From the NCBI GenBank assembly GCA_019752235.1, contig JAIEMI010000156.1:1-37024 (forward strand): DNA of 37,024 bases. Direction: 5' to 3'. Positions 24,606 to 33,947 of this stretch are shown here, piece after piece. The translations under genes and the position numbers were made by a program. Origin of the DNA: Rhodospirillaceae bacterium (GTDB taxonomy: Bacteria; Pseudomonadota; Alphaproteobacteria; Rhodospirillales; Rhodospirillaceae). Numbering within the stretch: position 1 is the first letter of the stretch; each line of letters begins with the position of its first letter. The notes below the pieces were generated by a model that was given only the letters and a program-made list of their open reading frames with translations, was not told the DNA's origin and made no database searches.

Positions 24606-25906
24606 CAGGCGCCCCGGTTGTTGAGGCGGATCGCCACGGACAAAGCGTGGGCATCAAGCACTTCCGCCTCGGCCATGGCGAGCGCGCCGGGTCCAATCGC
24701 GGCCAGACCCGCAACGCCGCAGTCGATCAGCGAGGTACGCTTCATGAAGTCCAGGACGCCAAGGCCCGACGAGAACCGCGCCGCGCCCGACGTGGGCAGC
24801 ACGTGGCTGGGACCGGCGCTGTAATCGCCGACAGCTTCGGGCGTGTGCCGGCCCAGGAAAATCGCGCCGGCGTGACGGATACTCTTGGCCAGCGCCTTAG
24901 GGTCGGCGACCGCGAGTTCCAGATGCTCAGGCGCGATGCGGTTCACCAGCGCCGCGGCATCTGCAATATTTTTGACGACTATCACCGCGCCATTATCGTT
25001 CCAGCTCTTAGCCGCCGTCTCGCGGCGCGGCAGGGTTCTGAGATGACCTTCGATCGCCTGAATGACGCGCGCGGCAAAAGCCGCGTCATCGGTGATGAGA
25101 ATGGACTGCGATGAGGCGTCGTGTTCGGCCTGCGCCAACAAATCGGCGGCCACCCAGGCAGGATCGGTTTGCGCATCCGACACCACCGTCACTTCCGAGG
25201 GGCCCGCGATCATGTCGATACCCACTGTGCCGAAGACTTGCTTCTTGGCGGATGTGACGTAGGCATTGCCGGGACCGACGATCTTATCCACGGCACGTAC
25301 GGTTTTGGTGCCATAGGCCAGCATGGCGACGGCCTGCGCGCCGCCGACGCGATAGACTTCATCGACGCCGGCAATCGCGCACGCCGCCAGCGTTAGCGGA
25401 TTGGTTTTACCCTCGGGTGTCGGCATGGTGACGACGAGACGATCCACGCCCGCAACCTTTGCGGGGATAGCATTCATCAACACCGACGAGAACAACGCCG
25501 CAGTACCGCCAGGTACATAAAGTCCTGCCGAAGATACCGCGGTCCAACGCCAGCCGAGACCGATGCCCGATTTGTCCGTGAAGAAATCGTCGGTGGGTAA
25601 TTGACGCGCGTGATAAGCGCGTATGCGCTCAGCAGCCTCATTGAGCGCGGCCATCGTCTTGGCATCGCACTTGGCCGCAGCGCCTTGGATATCGTCGGTT
25701 GAGAAGGCGAGCGTCGCCGGCGTCAGGCTGAGGCGGTCGAACTTCAGCGAATAATCGATGACGGCTTGGTCCCCGCGCGCCTTCACATCCGCCAGCACGG
25801 CGGCGACGACATCATCGACATTGCTTTTGGCCTCACGGCTTTTGGCGATGAGAGCGGCAAAAGCGTCGGCGAAGCCAGGATCCTCGGCCGAGAGCTTCAA
25901 CGCCAT
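24605..25906 (-). CDS. hisD: Histidinol dehydrogenase
   Basis: Catalyses the last two steps of histidine biosynthesis, oxidising L-histidinol to histidine with NAD and a zinc ion. The 433-residue length matches the family. Diagnostic blocks: GWRWTAVSSAGLYVPGGTAALFSSVLMNAIPAKVAG, RVGGAQAVAMLAYGT, the signature VDKIVGPGNAYVTSAKKQVFGTVGIDMIAGPSE, AEHDASSQSILIT, RIAPEHLELAV with the Glu-His catalytic pair, and GDYSAGPSHVLPTSG. I use the ATG at 25906; the ORF track starts 12 codons earlier at a TTG that overlaps hisG. It begins four bases after the hisG stop. Confidence 0.96.
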   Translation of the reverse strand: MALKLSAEDPGFADAFAALIAKSREAKSNVDDVVAAVLADVKARGDQAVIDYSLKFDRLSLTPATLAFSTDDIQGAAAKCDAKTMAALNEAAERIRAYHARQLPTDDFFTDKSGIGLGWRWTAVSSAGLYVPGGTAALFSSVLMNAIPAKVAGVDRLVVTMPTPEGKTNPLTLAACAIAGVDEVYRVGGAQAVAMLAYGTKTVRAVDKIVGPGNAYVTSAKKQVFGTVGIDMIAGPSEVTVVSDAQTDPAWVAADLLAQAEHDASSQSILITDDAAFAARVIQAIEGHLRTLPRRETAAKSWNDNGAVIVVKNIADAAALVNRIAPEHLELAVADPKALAKSIRHAGAIFLGRHTPEAVGDYSAGPSHVLPTSGAARFSSGLGVLDFMKRTSLIDCGVAGLAAIGPGALAMAEAEVLDAHALSVAIRLNNRGA

Positions 25907-25910
25907 GATG

Positions 25911-26612
25911 TCACCCGGCTTTGCGCTGCGGCGCGCCGTCAACCACCGCGCGGAATTTCTCGATCCAGCCGGTCACTTCCTGCGGGCGGACCTTCAGCGC
26001 CGTGCGATTAACGATGAGGCGTGACGTCACATGGGCCAGGACGTCAACTTCCACAAGGCCATTGGCCTTAAGCGTGTGGCCGGTCGAGACCAGGTCGACG
26101 ATGCGGGGACACAAACCCAGCACCGGCGCCAACTCCATGGCGCCGTTCAGCTTCACGCATTCCGCCTGAATGCCGCGGTCGGCGAACCATTTGCTGGTGA
26201 TGTGCGGATACTTGGTGGCGATACGCACGTGGCTGAGGCGGTCCAAGGCCAGACTCTCGTCGAGATCCCTTGGCTGTGCGATGGACAGGCGGCAGGTTCC
26301 GATACCGAGATCGAGCGGCGCGTAAATCTCCGAATAGTCGAATTCCATCAACACGTCGTTGCCGGCAATGCCGAGTTGTGCCGCGCCGAAGGCCACAAAC
26401 GTCGCCACGTCGAAGGACCGCACGCGGATCAGTTTGATGTTCGCCTGATTGGTATCGAACATCAGCTTACGCGAGCTTTCGTCGCCGAAGGCCGCCTCGG
26501 GTTCGATGCCGGCCGCACGGATAATCGGCAAGGCTTCGCCGAGAATGCGGCCCTTGGGTACGGCAATGACGAGGGGTTCTTTGCGGTCGGCGCTCATAAC
26601 GGTTGTGCTCAT
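25911..26612 (-). CDS. hisG: ATP phosphoribosyltransferase, short form
   Basis: First enzyme of histidine biosynthesis, joining ATP and PRPP. At 233 residues it is the short form, lacking the C-terminal ACT-like regulatory domain of the roughly 300-residue enzyme; short forms need the HisZ subunit for activity and feedback control. Motifs: [53 protein letters not shown], and the PRPP loop region [21 protein letters not shown]. No hisZ lies beside it, so it must be elsewhere. It is the first gene of the five-gene hisG-hisD-UPF0262-phosphatase-maf run. No clear Shine-Dalgarno precedes the ATG; an alternative ATG lies five codons downstream. Confidence 0.95.
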   Translation of the reverse strand: MSTTVMSADRKEPLVIAVPKGRILGEALPIIRAAGIEPEAAFGDESSRKLMFDTNQANIKLIRVRSFDVATFVAFGAAQLGIAGNDVLMEFDYSEIYAPLDLGIGTCRLSIAQPRDLDESLALDRLSHVRIATKYPHITSKWFADRGIQAECVKLNGAMELAPVLGLCPRIVDLVSTGHTLKANGLVEVDVLAHVTSRLIVNRTALKVRPQEVTGWIEKFRAVVDGAPQRKAG

Positions 26613-26749
26613 TTAGGAAGGCAGGCGCGGCTTTTACACGGTTTTAGCCCCCGCCACCACCCGCCGCGGTGCGGCAACAGCCATGCGTCAGACTTCTCAT
26701 AAAGAGGCTAACGCATTGATTTTGCGTTGGATATGGCCTGAAACGGCTT

Positions 26750-27817
26750 TTAGGCTGGAGCCTGCGTCTGGCTCTGACTTTGCGTTTGTGTAGGCTCAAG
26801 TGCCGGGGGTTCGGACACGGGGATCTCGGTCATTTGGGCTTCGTCGACCGGCTCAACATCGACTTCTACAGTCAGATTCTGGCCCCCGCCGCCGATGATA
26901 ACGCCGCGCATGGGGCTGACGTCATCGTAGTCGCGCCCCCACGCGAGGGTGATCATATCGGTGGAGCCCAGCGTGCCGTTGGTGGGATCCAGGTCGAGCC
27001 AAAGGTCTCCGCCGCACCAAACCGACAGCCACGCGTGCGTCGCGTCGGCGCCCACCAGGCGGGGCTGACCGAGCGGTGGAACGGTGCGCAGATAACCGCT
27101 GACATAGCGCGCGGCGAGGCCCATGCCGCGCAGGCAGCCGATGGCAAGATGCGCGAAGTCCTGGCAAACGCCACGCTTGTGGGTGAGCACGTCCGCCAGC
27201 GGCGTTGCGATGGTGGTCGCGACTGGGTCGAAGACAAAGTCGGCATGAATGCGCGTGATGAGGTCGAAGGCCACCTCGCCGATCGGCCGCCCCGGTGTAA
27301 AGGAAGGCGCGGCATATTCCGCAAGGCCAGGCAGCGGCGGGATCATGCTGGAAGAAAAAGCAAAAAGATTGGAATCCTTGGCCAGCGCATCGGGCGGAGC
27401 GTAGATGGTCGCCTTGATCTCTTCCCACGGCGGCGTCGCGGAAAGGTCGTAGTTGGGCGGCGGCATCACTTCGACTTCGAAGTCCACCTGCACAAACAGT
27501 TTTTTATGCGGAATTTCGAGGGCAAGGTAGGTGATGGGGTTACCGAAGTAATCCACATGCTCCACCAAACGCGCCGCCGGCGGCTCAAGCGTGATCACGT
27601 TTTTGGTGAACGCCTGACGCGGCAATGCGCGCGGGTTCAGATGCAGCGTGTGTTGCGCATGCTGAATTTCTTCGGTGTACTCGCAAGACGTGGTGTGCCG
27701 GATGCGGTAGCGCATGGGCTCCGGGGAAGGGTTATGAACCCGCGATTGAGGCGGGTCGGTGGGAGCGGGATCGGCAACATCGCGCACGGGCTGTTTCTCC
27801 TGAAGAACTTCCGCCAT
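26750..27817 (-). CDS. Transglutaminase-like cysteine protein of the alpha-E/ATP-grasp cluster
   Basis: A 355-residue protein with an N-terminal transglutaminase-associated domain (MRYRIRHTTSCEYTEEIQHAQHTLHLNPRALPRQ) and a transglutaminase-like catalytic core. The probable nucleophile is Cys218 in HKRGVCQDFAHLAIGCLRGMGLAARYVSGY, with His in DATHAWLSVW and Asp in WLDLDPTNG. Such folds hydrolyse or transfer amide bonds. A 40-residue low-complexity tail rich in Glu, Pro, Gln and Thr (QTQSQSQTQ) ends it. The start at 27817 is 13 bases past the stop of the ATP-grasp gene; the longer track start overlaps that gene and is rejected. An alternative start is the Met of MRYRIRH. Confidence 0.87.
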   Translation of the reverse strand: MAEVLQEKQPVRDVADPAPTDPPQSRVHNPSPEPMRYRIRHTTSCEYTEEIQHAQHTLHLNPRALPRQAFTKNVITLEPPAARLVEHVDYFGNPITYLALEIPHKKLFVQVDFEVEVMPPPNYDLSATPPWEEIKATIYAPPDALAKDSNLFAFSSSMIPPLPGLAEYAAPSFTPGRPIGEVAFDLITRIHADFVFDPVATTIATPLADVLTHKRGVCQDFAHLAIGCLRGMGLAARYVSGYLRTVPPLGQPRLVGADATHAWLSVWCGGDLWLDLDPTNGTLGSTDMITLAWGRDYDDVSPMRGVIIGGGGQNLTVEVDVEPVDEAQMTEIPVSEPPALEPTQTQSQSQTQAPA

Positions 27818-27830
27818 CACGCCGCCTTCT

Positions 27831-30500
27831 TCACGCCCGCCGCGCGAAGGCGTGGGTAAAGTACGCGCGCGAAAGAAGATCGGAGATTTCCGGAAGTACG
27901 GCGTCCAGCAAGGAGAATGCCGCACGCAGGGAATTGTTCTCGGGATGGGGTGCATCGGAAGGCTTTTTTCCGCCGCGTGTTGCGGCAGCTATTGCATCCC
28001 GCACCATGACAAGGGCGCCGGCTACCCGCTCCGCCGCTTGCGTAACCAGACCGGCCGCGGCCCCGTCCCGTGTCACCGAATGCGGCAGGAGCGCCAAATG
28101 CGTGTTGAGGCTGATCAACTGGTAGACGAGCGTGCGCGGATCGTCGCCATTGGCCAAAACCGCCTCCAGCACGGCGCGACGGTCGGGCAGGCGAGCTGAA
28201 CCCGGCTCAACATTTGCGCCGACCAGCGCGACGATGGCCTGCAACTGTCGGCGCTCAGAGACATGAGTGATAGCCTCGCCCGAAAAGCGCACGCCGGAGA
28301 TGCCCCGCATCAACGCCACCAACTGGATCGCGCGCTCGAGACGTTTGCCGATCTCCAGGAAATGCCAGCTGTCGCCGCGCGGCATGGATTCATCGATGGC
28401 GCCCGCGAGCGACGTGCCCAAAGTTACCAGTTCGTTGAGGCGCAGCAGCACTTGCACCGGCGTTGCGCGGCTCATCGAGACCAGTGGCGCGCGCCCCAGG
28501 GCGGTCAGCGCGTGCCAGCAATCCGCGGGCAGGCGGTCGCGCACGTCGCCGGCCGCACCAATGAGTTTGTTCAGTTGCGCGCGAATACCGCCGGCTTGCG
28601 AAGGCTCGAACAGGGCCCTATGCACCAGCGCGATGATCTGCTGCGGCGTCGCGGACTCGGGATCGATCCACGGCAAGAGGCCCGTGTAGGCTGAAAGGTT
28701 CAAGAGCGGCTCGGCGTCATGCAAATCCCAGCCCCGCGCCGGATCGGTAAGGCCCGCAACGATAGTGCGCAACAGCCGCACCGTGCTATTCGTACGTTCG
28801 GCATAACGGCCGGTCCAAAATAGACTGTCCGCCACACGGCTGGGCAACGCCCCGGGCGATGTGCGTCGCACCGCTATTTCCGGCAGCGCCACGATATTGG
28901 ACGAAGTCTCCGACGCACGCGCGGCGATATCGTCCATTTTACTCTGCAAGACCCACGTGTCTTTGCTGCCTCCTCCGGACTGCATGGAGATGGCGTGAAC
29001 TCCACCTGGACGCGACGTACGGGTGAGCCCGCCGGGCATGACAACAAAGCCGTCGGGCCCCATCGCGACATAGACCCGCAGAGAGACGGGCCGGGGCTCC
29101 ATCTTGCCGCCCTCCCATACCGGCGCGCTGGACAACGTCACGCGCGTCTGACCCACGTAGTCTTGCGGCCGCGCCGCAATACGCGCCGTCAGATTTTCGC
29201 GGTCGGCTTGGGAGAGATCGGTCTGCGCCGCGCGCAGGATGCTTAAGGGCGCAAAGGCCGGCCGCACCGCTAGATCATCAAGGCTGCCGAGGACATGGTT
29301 TTTTTCCGCCTCCCCCCCGCACCACCAGCTCGGCGCGTCGGGCAGCACTAGGTCTTCGCCGATCAACGCGCGCGACAGCGCCGGGAAGAACGGCTTAAAG
29401 GCCGCCGCTTGCACCGCGCCCGCGCCTAAGGCATTGGCAACCGTCACGGTGCCTGCCCGCACCGCCTCCAGCAGTCCGGCCACGCCCAGCGCGCTATCGC
29501 GGTAGAGTTCGAGGGGATCACAGAATTTATCATCGACGCGGCGCAGGATGATGTCGACCGTTTCCAGCGCGCTGACGGTTTTGATGTAAACCCGCCGGTC
29601 ACGCACGGTCAGGTCCGCGCCCTGCACCAGCGTCACACCGAGATGCCCAGCGAGATAAAGATGCTCGAAATAAGTTTCGTTGTAAGGGCCCGGCGTCAAT
29701 AGCACGATGCGGGGCGCTTCGCGGGTAACGCGGTTCGGCGGCGCCAGCGCCAACAAGCCGTCGCGGAAGGTATTGAAAAAGGGTGTGAGCGGCGCAATGC
29801 GCGTGCCGCCCACGGTCGGGTCCATGCAGTCGGCCAGCACGCGGCCAATGACGCTGCGATTTTCCAGCGCATAGCCTGCGCCGCTCGGCGTTTCAGTGCG
29901 ATCCGCCAGCACACACCACTGACCGTTGGCGGCACGGCCCAGATCCGCCGCATACAAATGCAGATAGGTGCCGCCGATAGGCTTCAGATCATGACAAGGC
30001 CGCAGGAAGGCCGGGTTTCCCTCCAGCAGCATTGGCGGCAGCACACCGTCAGCCACGCAGCGCCGCGCGCCATAAATATCGCCGAGCACAGTGTTGAGCA
30101 GGCGCGCCCGCTGCAGCGCGCCCGCGGAGATCGACCGCCACTCCTCCGCGGAGATCAGCAGCGGCATGATATCCAGTGGCCACAGACGCTCGTTGGACTG
30201 CGCGATGTTTTGCGGGTCGCCGTAGACCGTATAGGTGACGTCGTTCTCGCGCAGGAGGCGCATCGATTCCTCCACACGCTCAGCCATGTCCTTAGAGTTC
30301 AGCGGACTCAATTGCGCGAGCAGCGGCTGCCAATGGGCGCGCAAGGAACCTGTGCCGGTGACGATTTCATCGTAGACCGGTTCGCCCGTCCGGCCCGACG
30401 CATAGCCGAAGGCTGCCGCGTCGCCCATCTGCGACGCCTGCACGGCGCTTTGCCCCCCGGGGAGGTTATCCCCTTGGCCTAACGTCACCCGATCAGACAC
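27831..30500 (-). CDS. Circularly permuted ATP-grasp fused to alpha-E domain
   Basis: An 889-residue fusion. The first half is a circularly permuted ATP-grasp domain (DUF404/DUF407, COG2308 type): YDEIVTGTGSLRAHWQPLL, then VTYTVYGDPQNIAQSNERLWPLDIMPLLI, LEGNPAFLRPCHDL, ENRSVIGRVL, VLLTPGPYNETYFEHLYLAGHLGVTLVQGADLTVRDRRVYIKT, and VDIILRRVDDKFCDPLEL. From about residue 550 an all-helical alpha-E domain (DUF403, COG2307) follows: SRVADSLFWTGRYAERTNSTVRLLR. Comparative genomics predicts these form amide bonds, joining amino acids or peptides, together with the neighbouring transglutaminases. Many genomes encode the halves as separate genes. The start overlaps the end of the DUF2126 gene by eight bases. 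Confidence 0.9.
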   Translation of the reverse strand: MSDRVTLGQGDNLPGGQSAVQASQMGDAAAFGYASGRTGEPVYDEIVTGTGSLRAHWQPLLAQLSPLNSKDMAERVEESMRLLRENDVTYTVYGDPQNIAQSNERLWPLDIMPLLISAEEWRSISAGALQRARLLNTVLGDIYGARRCVADGVLPPMLLEGNPAFLRPCHDLKPIGGTYLHLYAADLGRAANGQWCVLADRTETPSGAGYALENRSVIGRVLADCMDPTVGGTRIAPLTPFFNTFRDGLLALAPPNRVTREAPRIVLLTPGPYNETYFEHLYLAGHLGVTLVQGADLTVRDRRVYIKTVSALETVDIILRRVDDKFCDPLELYRDSALGVAGLLEAVRAGTVTVANALGAGAVQAAAFKPFFPALSRALIGEDLVLPDAPSWWCGGEAEKNHVLGSLDDLAVRPAFAPLSILRAAQTDLSQADRENLTARIAARPQDYVGQTRVTLSSAPVWEGGKMEPRPVSLRVYVAMGPDGFVVMPGGLTRTSRPGGVHAISMQSGGGSKDTWVLQSKMDDIAARASETSSNIVALPEIAVRRTSPGALPSRVADSLFWTGRYAERTNSTVRLLRTIVAGLTDPARGWDLHDAEPLLNLSAYTGLLPWIDPESATPQQIIALVHRALFEPSQAGGIRAQLNKLIGAAGDVRDRLPADCWHALTALGRAPLVSMSRATPVQVLLRLNELVTLGTSLAGAIDESMPRGDSWHFLEIGKRLERAIQLVALMRGISGVRFSGEAITHVSERRQLQAIVALVGANVEPGSARLPDRRAVLEAVLANGDDPRTLVYQLISLNTHLALLPHSVTRDGAAAGLVTQAAERVAGALVMVRDAIAAATRGGKKPSDAPHPENNSLRAAFSLLDAVLPEISDLLSRAYFTHAFARRA

Positions 30501-33500
30501 GCCGCAAGTCTAACGTGAAAGGGAAGTCGGGGTTAGGCCCTGGATCGCGCATCTGAAAATGTCCGGGCGTGTGCCCATACGGGAAAAAGCGCGCCAGGCG
30601 GCGGCCTTCCGCCTCGTGGGCATTGACCGGGAAGGTCTCGAAGTTGCGCCCGCCGGGATGGCTGACATGGTAGGTGCAACCGCCCAACGACCGGCCCGAC
30701 CAGTTGTCCACCAAATCGAACACCAGCGGCCCATGCGGCGGAATGGTTGGATGCAGCGCCGATGGCGGCCACCACGCCTTATAGCGCACGCCGGCGACGT
30801 ACTCGCCTTCGACACCCGTGGGATGCAGCGGCATTTTGACCCCGTTGCACGTCACGGCGTGCCGCCCGAACACCATGCCTTTGACGCGCGCTTGCAGCCG
30901 TTCAACCGAACTGTCGACAAAACGCACCGTGCCCCCGCCGCCGGGCTCCTCGCCCAGCACATGCCACGGCTCCAGCGCATGACGGATTTCGAGCTGAAGG
31001 CCTTTCACGGTAACGCCGCCGTGTACCGGGAAGCGGAAATTCAGGTGCGGCAGGAACCAGGCATCTTCGAAGGCGTAGCCGGCTTCGCGCATCTCGGCCA
31101 GCACGTCGTGGATATCCTGCTCGACGAAGTACGGCAGCATGAAGCGGTCATGCAGTTCCGTGCCCCAGCGCACCATCTTGTTGGTGTAGGGCTGCTTCCA
31201 GAAGCGCGCGATCAGCGCGCGCAACAAAAGTTGCTGCGCCAGACTCATCTCCGCGTGCGGCGGCATTTCGAAGGCACGGAATTCCACCAGGCCGAGACGG
31301 CCTGAGGACGAATCCGGCGAGTAAAGTTTGTCGATGCAGAACTCGGCCCGGTGGGTGTTGCCGGTCACGTCGGTCAGCAGGTGGCGCAGCGTGCGGTCGA
31401 TCAGCCATGGCGGACAATGCTGGCCCGCCTTGTCGATCTGCGCGAAGGCGATTTCCACTTCGTACAACGCATCGTCGCGGGCTTCGTCGATGCGCGGCGC
31501 CTGGCTGGTGGGGCCTATGAACAGGCCCGAAAACAGATAGGACAACGCCGGATGGTTCTGCCAATAGGTGATCAGCGAACGTAGCAGATCGGGGCGACGC
31601 AGAAACGGACTGTCGGCCGCCGTGGCCGCGCCGACGACAATGTGGTTGCCGCCGCCCGTACCCACATGGCGCCCATCGGTCATGAACTTCTCGGTGCACA
31701 AACGCGACAGACGCGCTTCACTGTAAACCCCCTGGGTAATGCGCAGCAGCTCATCCCAGCTCGCCGCGGGGTGCACGTTGACCTCGATCACGCCGGGATC
31801 GGGCGTCACGGCCAGGGAATTCAGGCGCGGATCGCGCGGCGGTGTATAGCCTTCGATGATCACCGGCAGGCCGGTTTCAACCGCGGTCTCCTCGATGGCT
31901 TCGATCAGGTCGAGGTAGTCTTCCAGCTTTTCCGTCGGTGGCATGAACACATAAAGCCGCCCGTGGCGCGCTTCCACCGCCAACGCCGTACGGACCACCC
32001 ACGGCGCGGGCTGGCCGCGTTTCAGCTTGCCGCTGCGCAGTTCTTCCATGGCCGGCCGCACGCGGGCTTCGCTGTGCTCCTCGGGCTTACCTTTGATGTG
32101 CTGTTGTTTCTGCTTCGCCAGGGCCTCGTCATCGACTTTGCGCGGCCGTAAGGGCGGACGGCCGTCGAAAGGATCCTGCTCGTAAATATAAGGATAGCTC
32201 GCCGCATCCACCCACGGCAGCGAGTCCAGAGGCAGCCTGTAGCCGATGGCGCTGTCGCCGGGCATCAAATAAAGCCGCTCGCGGCGCGTGATCCAAGCGC
32301 TGGACTGCCAAACCGGCCCCGTGGCCTCGTGGCGGCGCGAGATCGGCAGCACATAGCCGCGCGGAATATCGAGGCCACGGTCGAAGACGTCAGCCAGCCG
32401 TGCGCGCTCCTCCTCGTCTTCGAGTTTGTTATCGAGCGGATCGACGTTGATAGGCAGTAGCCGCTCACGGCGGATATAGTGCCAGGGGTCTTCAAACGCC
32501 GCGTGTACGGACTCCTCGGGCACCTTCAGGCGCCGCGCCAGCGCCGAGATGAATGTGTCGGCTTCGGCGGGCGTGTAGCCGTAATCGTGATCTTCACGCG
32601 CGAGAAATTCCCCGTTGGCCCAAATCGCGTTGCCGTCGCGCCGCCAATAGGCGGTCAGCGCCCAACGCGGCAGGCTTTCGCCCGGATACCATTTGCCCTG
32701 GCCGAAATGCAGCAAACCGCCCGGCGCGAAACGGCGCATGAGTTTGTCCACGAGGCCCGCCGCGATGATGCGCTTTTTGGGGCCCAGCGCCGCCGTGTTC
32801 CATTCGGGCCCGTTGGCGTCGTCGATGGAAACAAAAGTGGGCTCGCCGCCCATGGTCAGGCGCACGTCGCCCGCCGCCAGATCGCGTTCCACGGCATGTC
32901 CGAGAGCTTCGATGGCGCCCCATTGCTGCGGCGTGTAAGGCTTGGTCGATCGGGGCTGTTCGTTGATGCGGGTGACAAACATCTCGTGATGGAACGAGAC
33001 TTCGCATTCGTCGAGCCCGCCGCTGATGGGCGCGGCGCTGGACGCATCGGGCGTACAGGCCAGCGGGATATGCCCCTCGCCCGCCAGTAAGCCGGATGTC
33101 GGATCGAGCCCAATCCAGCCCGCGCCTGGCAGGAACACCTCAGTCCACGCATGCAGGTCTGTGAAATCCTTGTCCGTGCCGCTGGGCCCGTCGAGGGATT
33201 TCTCGTCGGCGACCAACTGAATGAGATAGCCCGAGGCAAACCGCGCGGCGAAACCCAGGTGGCGCAAAATCTGCACCAACAGCCACGCGCTATCGCGGCA
33301 CGAGCCTTTAGCCAGCTTCAGCGTCTGCTCACAGGTCTGAATGCCCGGCTCCAGCCGGATGACATAGCCGATGCGCTGCTGCAGATCGCGGTTAATGTCG
33401 ATGAGGAAGTCGATGGTGGCGCGCGGGGTCTTGTCGATCCCCGCCAGCAGTTTCTTCAGAAGCGGCCCCTGCGGCTCCTTCACCATGTAGGGCTTCAGCT

Positions 33501-33837
33501 CATGCGCCAGCGCCTTCTCATAGTCGAAGGGCGCTTTCTCGGCGCCCTTTTCCAAGAAGAAGTCGAAGGGATTGATGATCGCCATCTCAGCGACCAGATC
33601 GACTTCGATCAGGAACTCACGCGTCTTTTCCGGAAACACAAATCGCGCCAGGTAATTGGACTGCGGATCCTGCTGCCAATTCAGGAAATGCGTTTTCGGC
33701 GTGACACGCAGCGAGTAAGACAGGATCGGCGTGCGGCAATGCGGCGCGGGACGCAAGCGAACAATCTGCGGGCCCAAATTGATGAGCTTGTCGTAGGTGT
33801 AGTGCGTGCGGTGGGTCAGTCCGACCTGAATGGCCAT
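30493..33837 (-). CDS. Transglutaminase-DUF2126 giant protein
   Basis: An 1114-residue protein with no signal peptide. Residues 1 to about 290 form a transglutaminase module (GLTHRTHYTYDKLINLGPQIVRLRPAPHCRTPI) with nucleophile Cys180 in AKGSCRDSAWLLVQILRHLGFAARFASGY, His in DLHAWTEVFLPGAGWIGLDP and the following Asp. The remaining roughly 800 residues are DUF2126, beginning near DVRLTMGGEPTFVSIDDANGPEWN, with KWYPGESLPRW, EGYTPPRDPRLNSLAVTPDPGVIEVNVHPA, TGGGNHIVVGAA and a terminal HVSHPGGRNFETFPVNAHEAEGRR. The EVNVHPA and GGGNHIV stretches recall glutamine-synthetase-like or amidoligase folds, an inference. It is the first gene of the three-gene operon, preceded by a hairpin and AGAGGGG set unusually far (16 bases) from the ATG. 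Confidence 0.92.
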   Translation of the reverse strand: MAIQVGLTHRTHYTYDKLINLGPQIVRLRPAPHCRTPILSYSLRVTPKTHFLNWQQDPQSNYLARFVFPEKTREFLIEVDLVAEMAIINPFDFFLEKGAEKAPFDYEKALAHELKPYMVKEPQGPLLKKLLAGIDKTPRATIDFLIDINRDLQQRIGYVIRLEPGIQTCEQTLKLAKGSCRDSAWLLVQILRHLGFAARFASGYLIQLVADEKSLDGPSGTDKDFTDLHAWTEVFLPGAGWIGLDPTSGLLAGEGHIPLACTPDASSAAPISGGLDECEVSFHHEMFVTRINEQPRSTKPYTPQQWGAIEALGHAVERDLAAGDVRLTMGGEPTFVSIDDANGPEWNTAALGPKKRIIAAGLVDKLMRRFAPGGLLHFGQGKWYPGESLPRWALTAYWRRDGNAIWANGEFLAREDHDYGYTPAEADTFISALARRLKVPEESVHAAFEDPWHYIRRERLLPINVDPLDNKLEDEEERARLADVFDRGLDIPRGYVLPISRRHEATGPVWQSSAWITRRERLYLMPGDSAIGYRLPLDSLPWVDAASYPYIYEQDPFDGRPPLRPRKVDDEALAKQKQQHIKGKPEEHSEARVRPAMEELRSGKLKRGQPAPWVVRTALAVEARHGRLYVFMPPTEKLEDYLDLIEAIEETAVETGLPVIIEGYTPPRDPRLNSLAVTPDPGVIEVNVHPAASWDELLRITQGVYSEARLSRLCTEKFMTDGRHVGTGGGNHIVVGAATAADSPFLRRPDLLRSLITYWQNHPALSYLFSGLFIGPTSQAPRIDEARDDALYEVEIAFAQIDKAGQHCPPWLIDRTLRHLLTDVTGNTHRAEFCIDKLYSPDSSSGRLGLVEFRAFEMPPHAEMSLAQQLLLRALIARFWKQPYTNKMVRWGTELHDRFMLPYFVEQDIHDVLAEMREAGYAFEDAWFLPHLNFRFPVHGGVTVKGLQLEIRHALEPWHVLGEEPGGGGTVRFVDSSVERLQARVKGMVFGRHAVTCNGVKMPLHPTGVEGEYVAGVRYKAWWPPSALHPTIPPHGPLVFDLVDNWSGRSLGGCTYHVSHPGGRNFETFPVNAHEAEGRRLARFFPYGHTPGHFQMRDPGPNPDFPFTLDLRRV

Positions 33838-33864
33838 TGTTGTTTTTTATTATCCCCTCTGGCA

Positions 33865-33903
33865 GGTGCAGAACCGTCATGTTCGACGGTTTTATGCTGC
33901 ACC
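33865..33903 (-). promoter_or_regulatory. Long hairpin in the leader of the DUF2126 operon
   Basis: On the minus strand GGTGCAG pairs with CTGCACC (outer seven bases) and AACCGTC with GACGGTT (inner seven bases) around a six-base loop, with a five-base one-sided bulge. The hairpin ends one base before the AGAGGGG ribosome-binding run. It lies in the 110-bp gap between murA and the DUF2126 gene. With no T run beside it, a translational or RNA-stability element is more likely than a terminator. Confidence 0.6.
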
Positions 33904-33947
33904 GCAATAGGGTCTGAGGCGATTATAAAGTAAATGTTATCAGATAC

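Noticed and set aside
26780-27859. 359-aa plus-strand ORF
   Set aside because: Antisense to the transglutaminase gene with Arg/Gly/Asp-rich composition.
33865-33903. murA Rho-independent terminator
   Set aside because: The stem is strong but no T run follows on the minus strand; the following sequence is a ribosome-binding run, so a leader element fits better.
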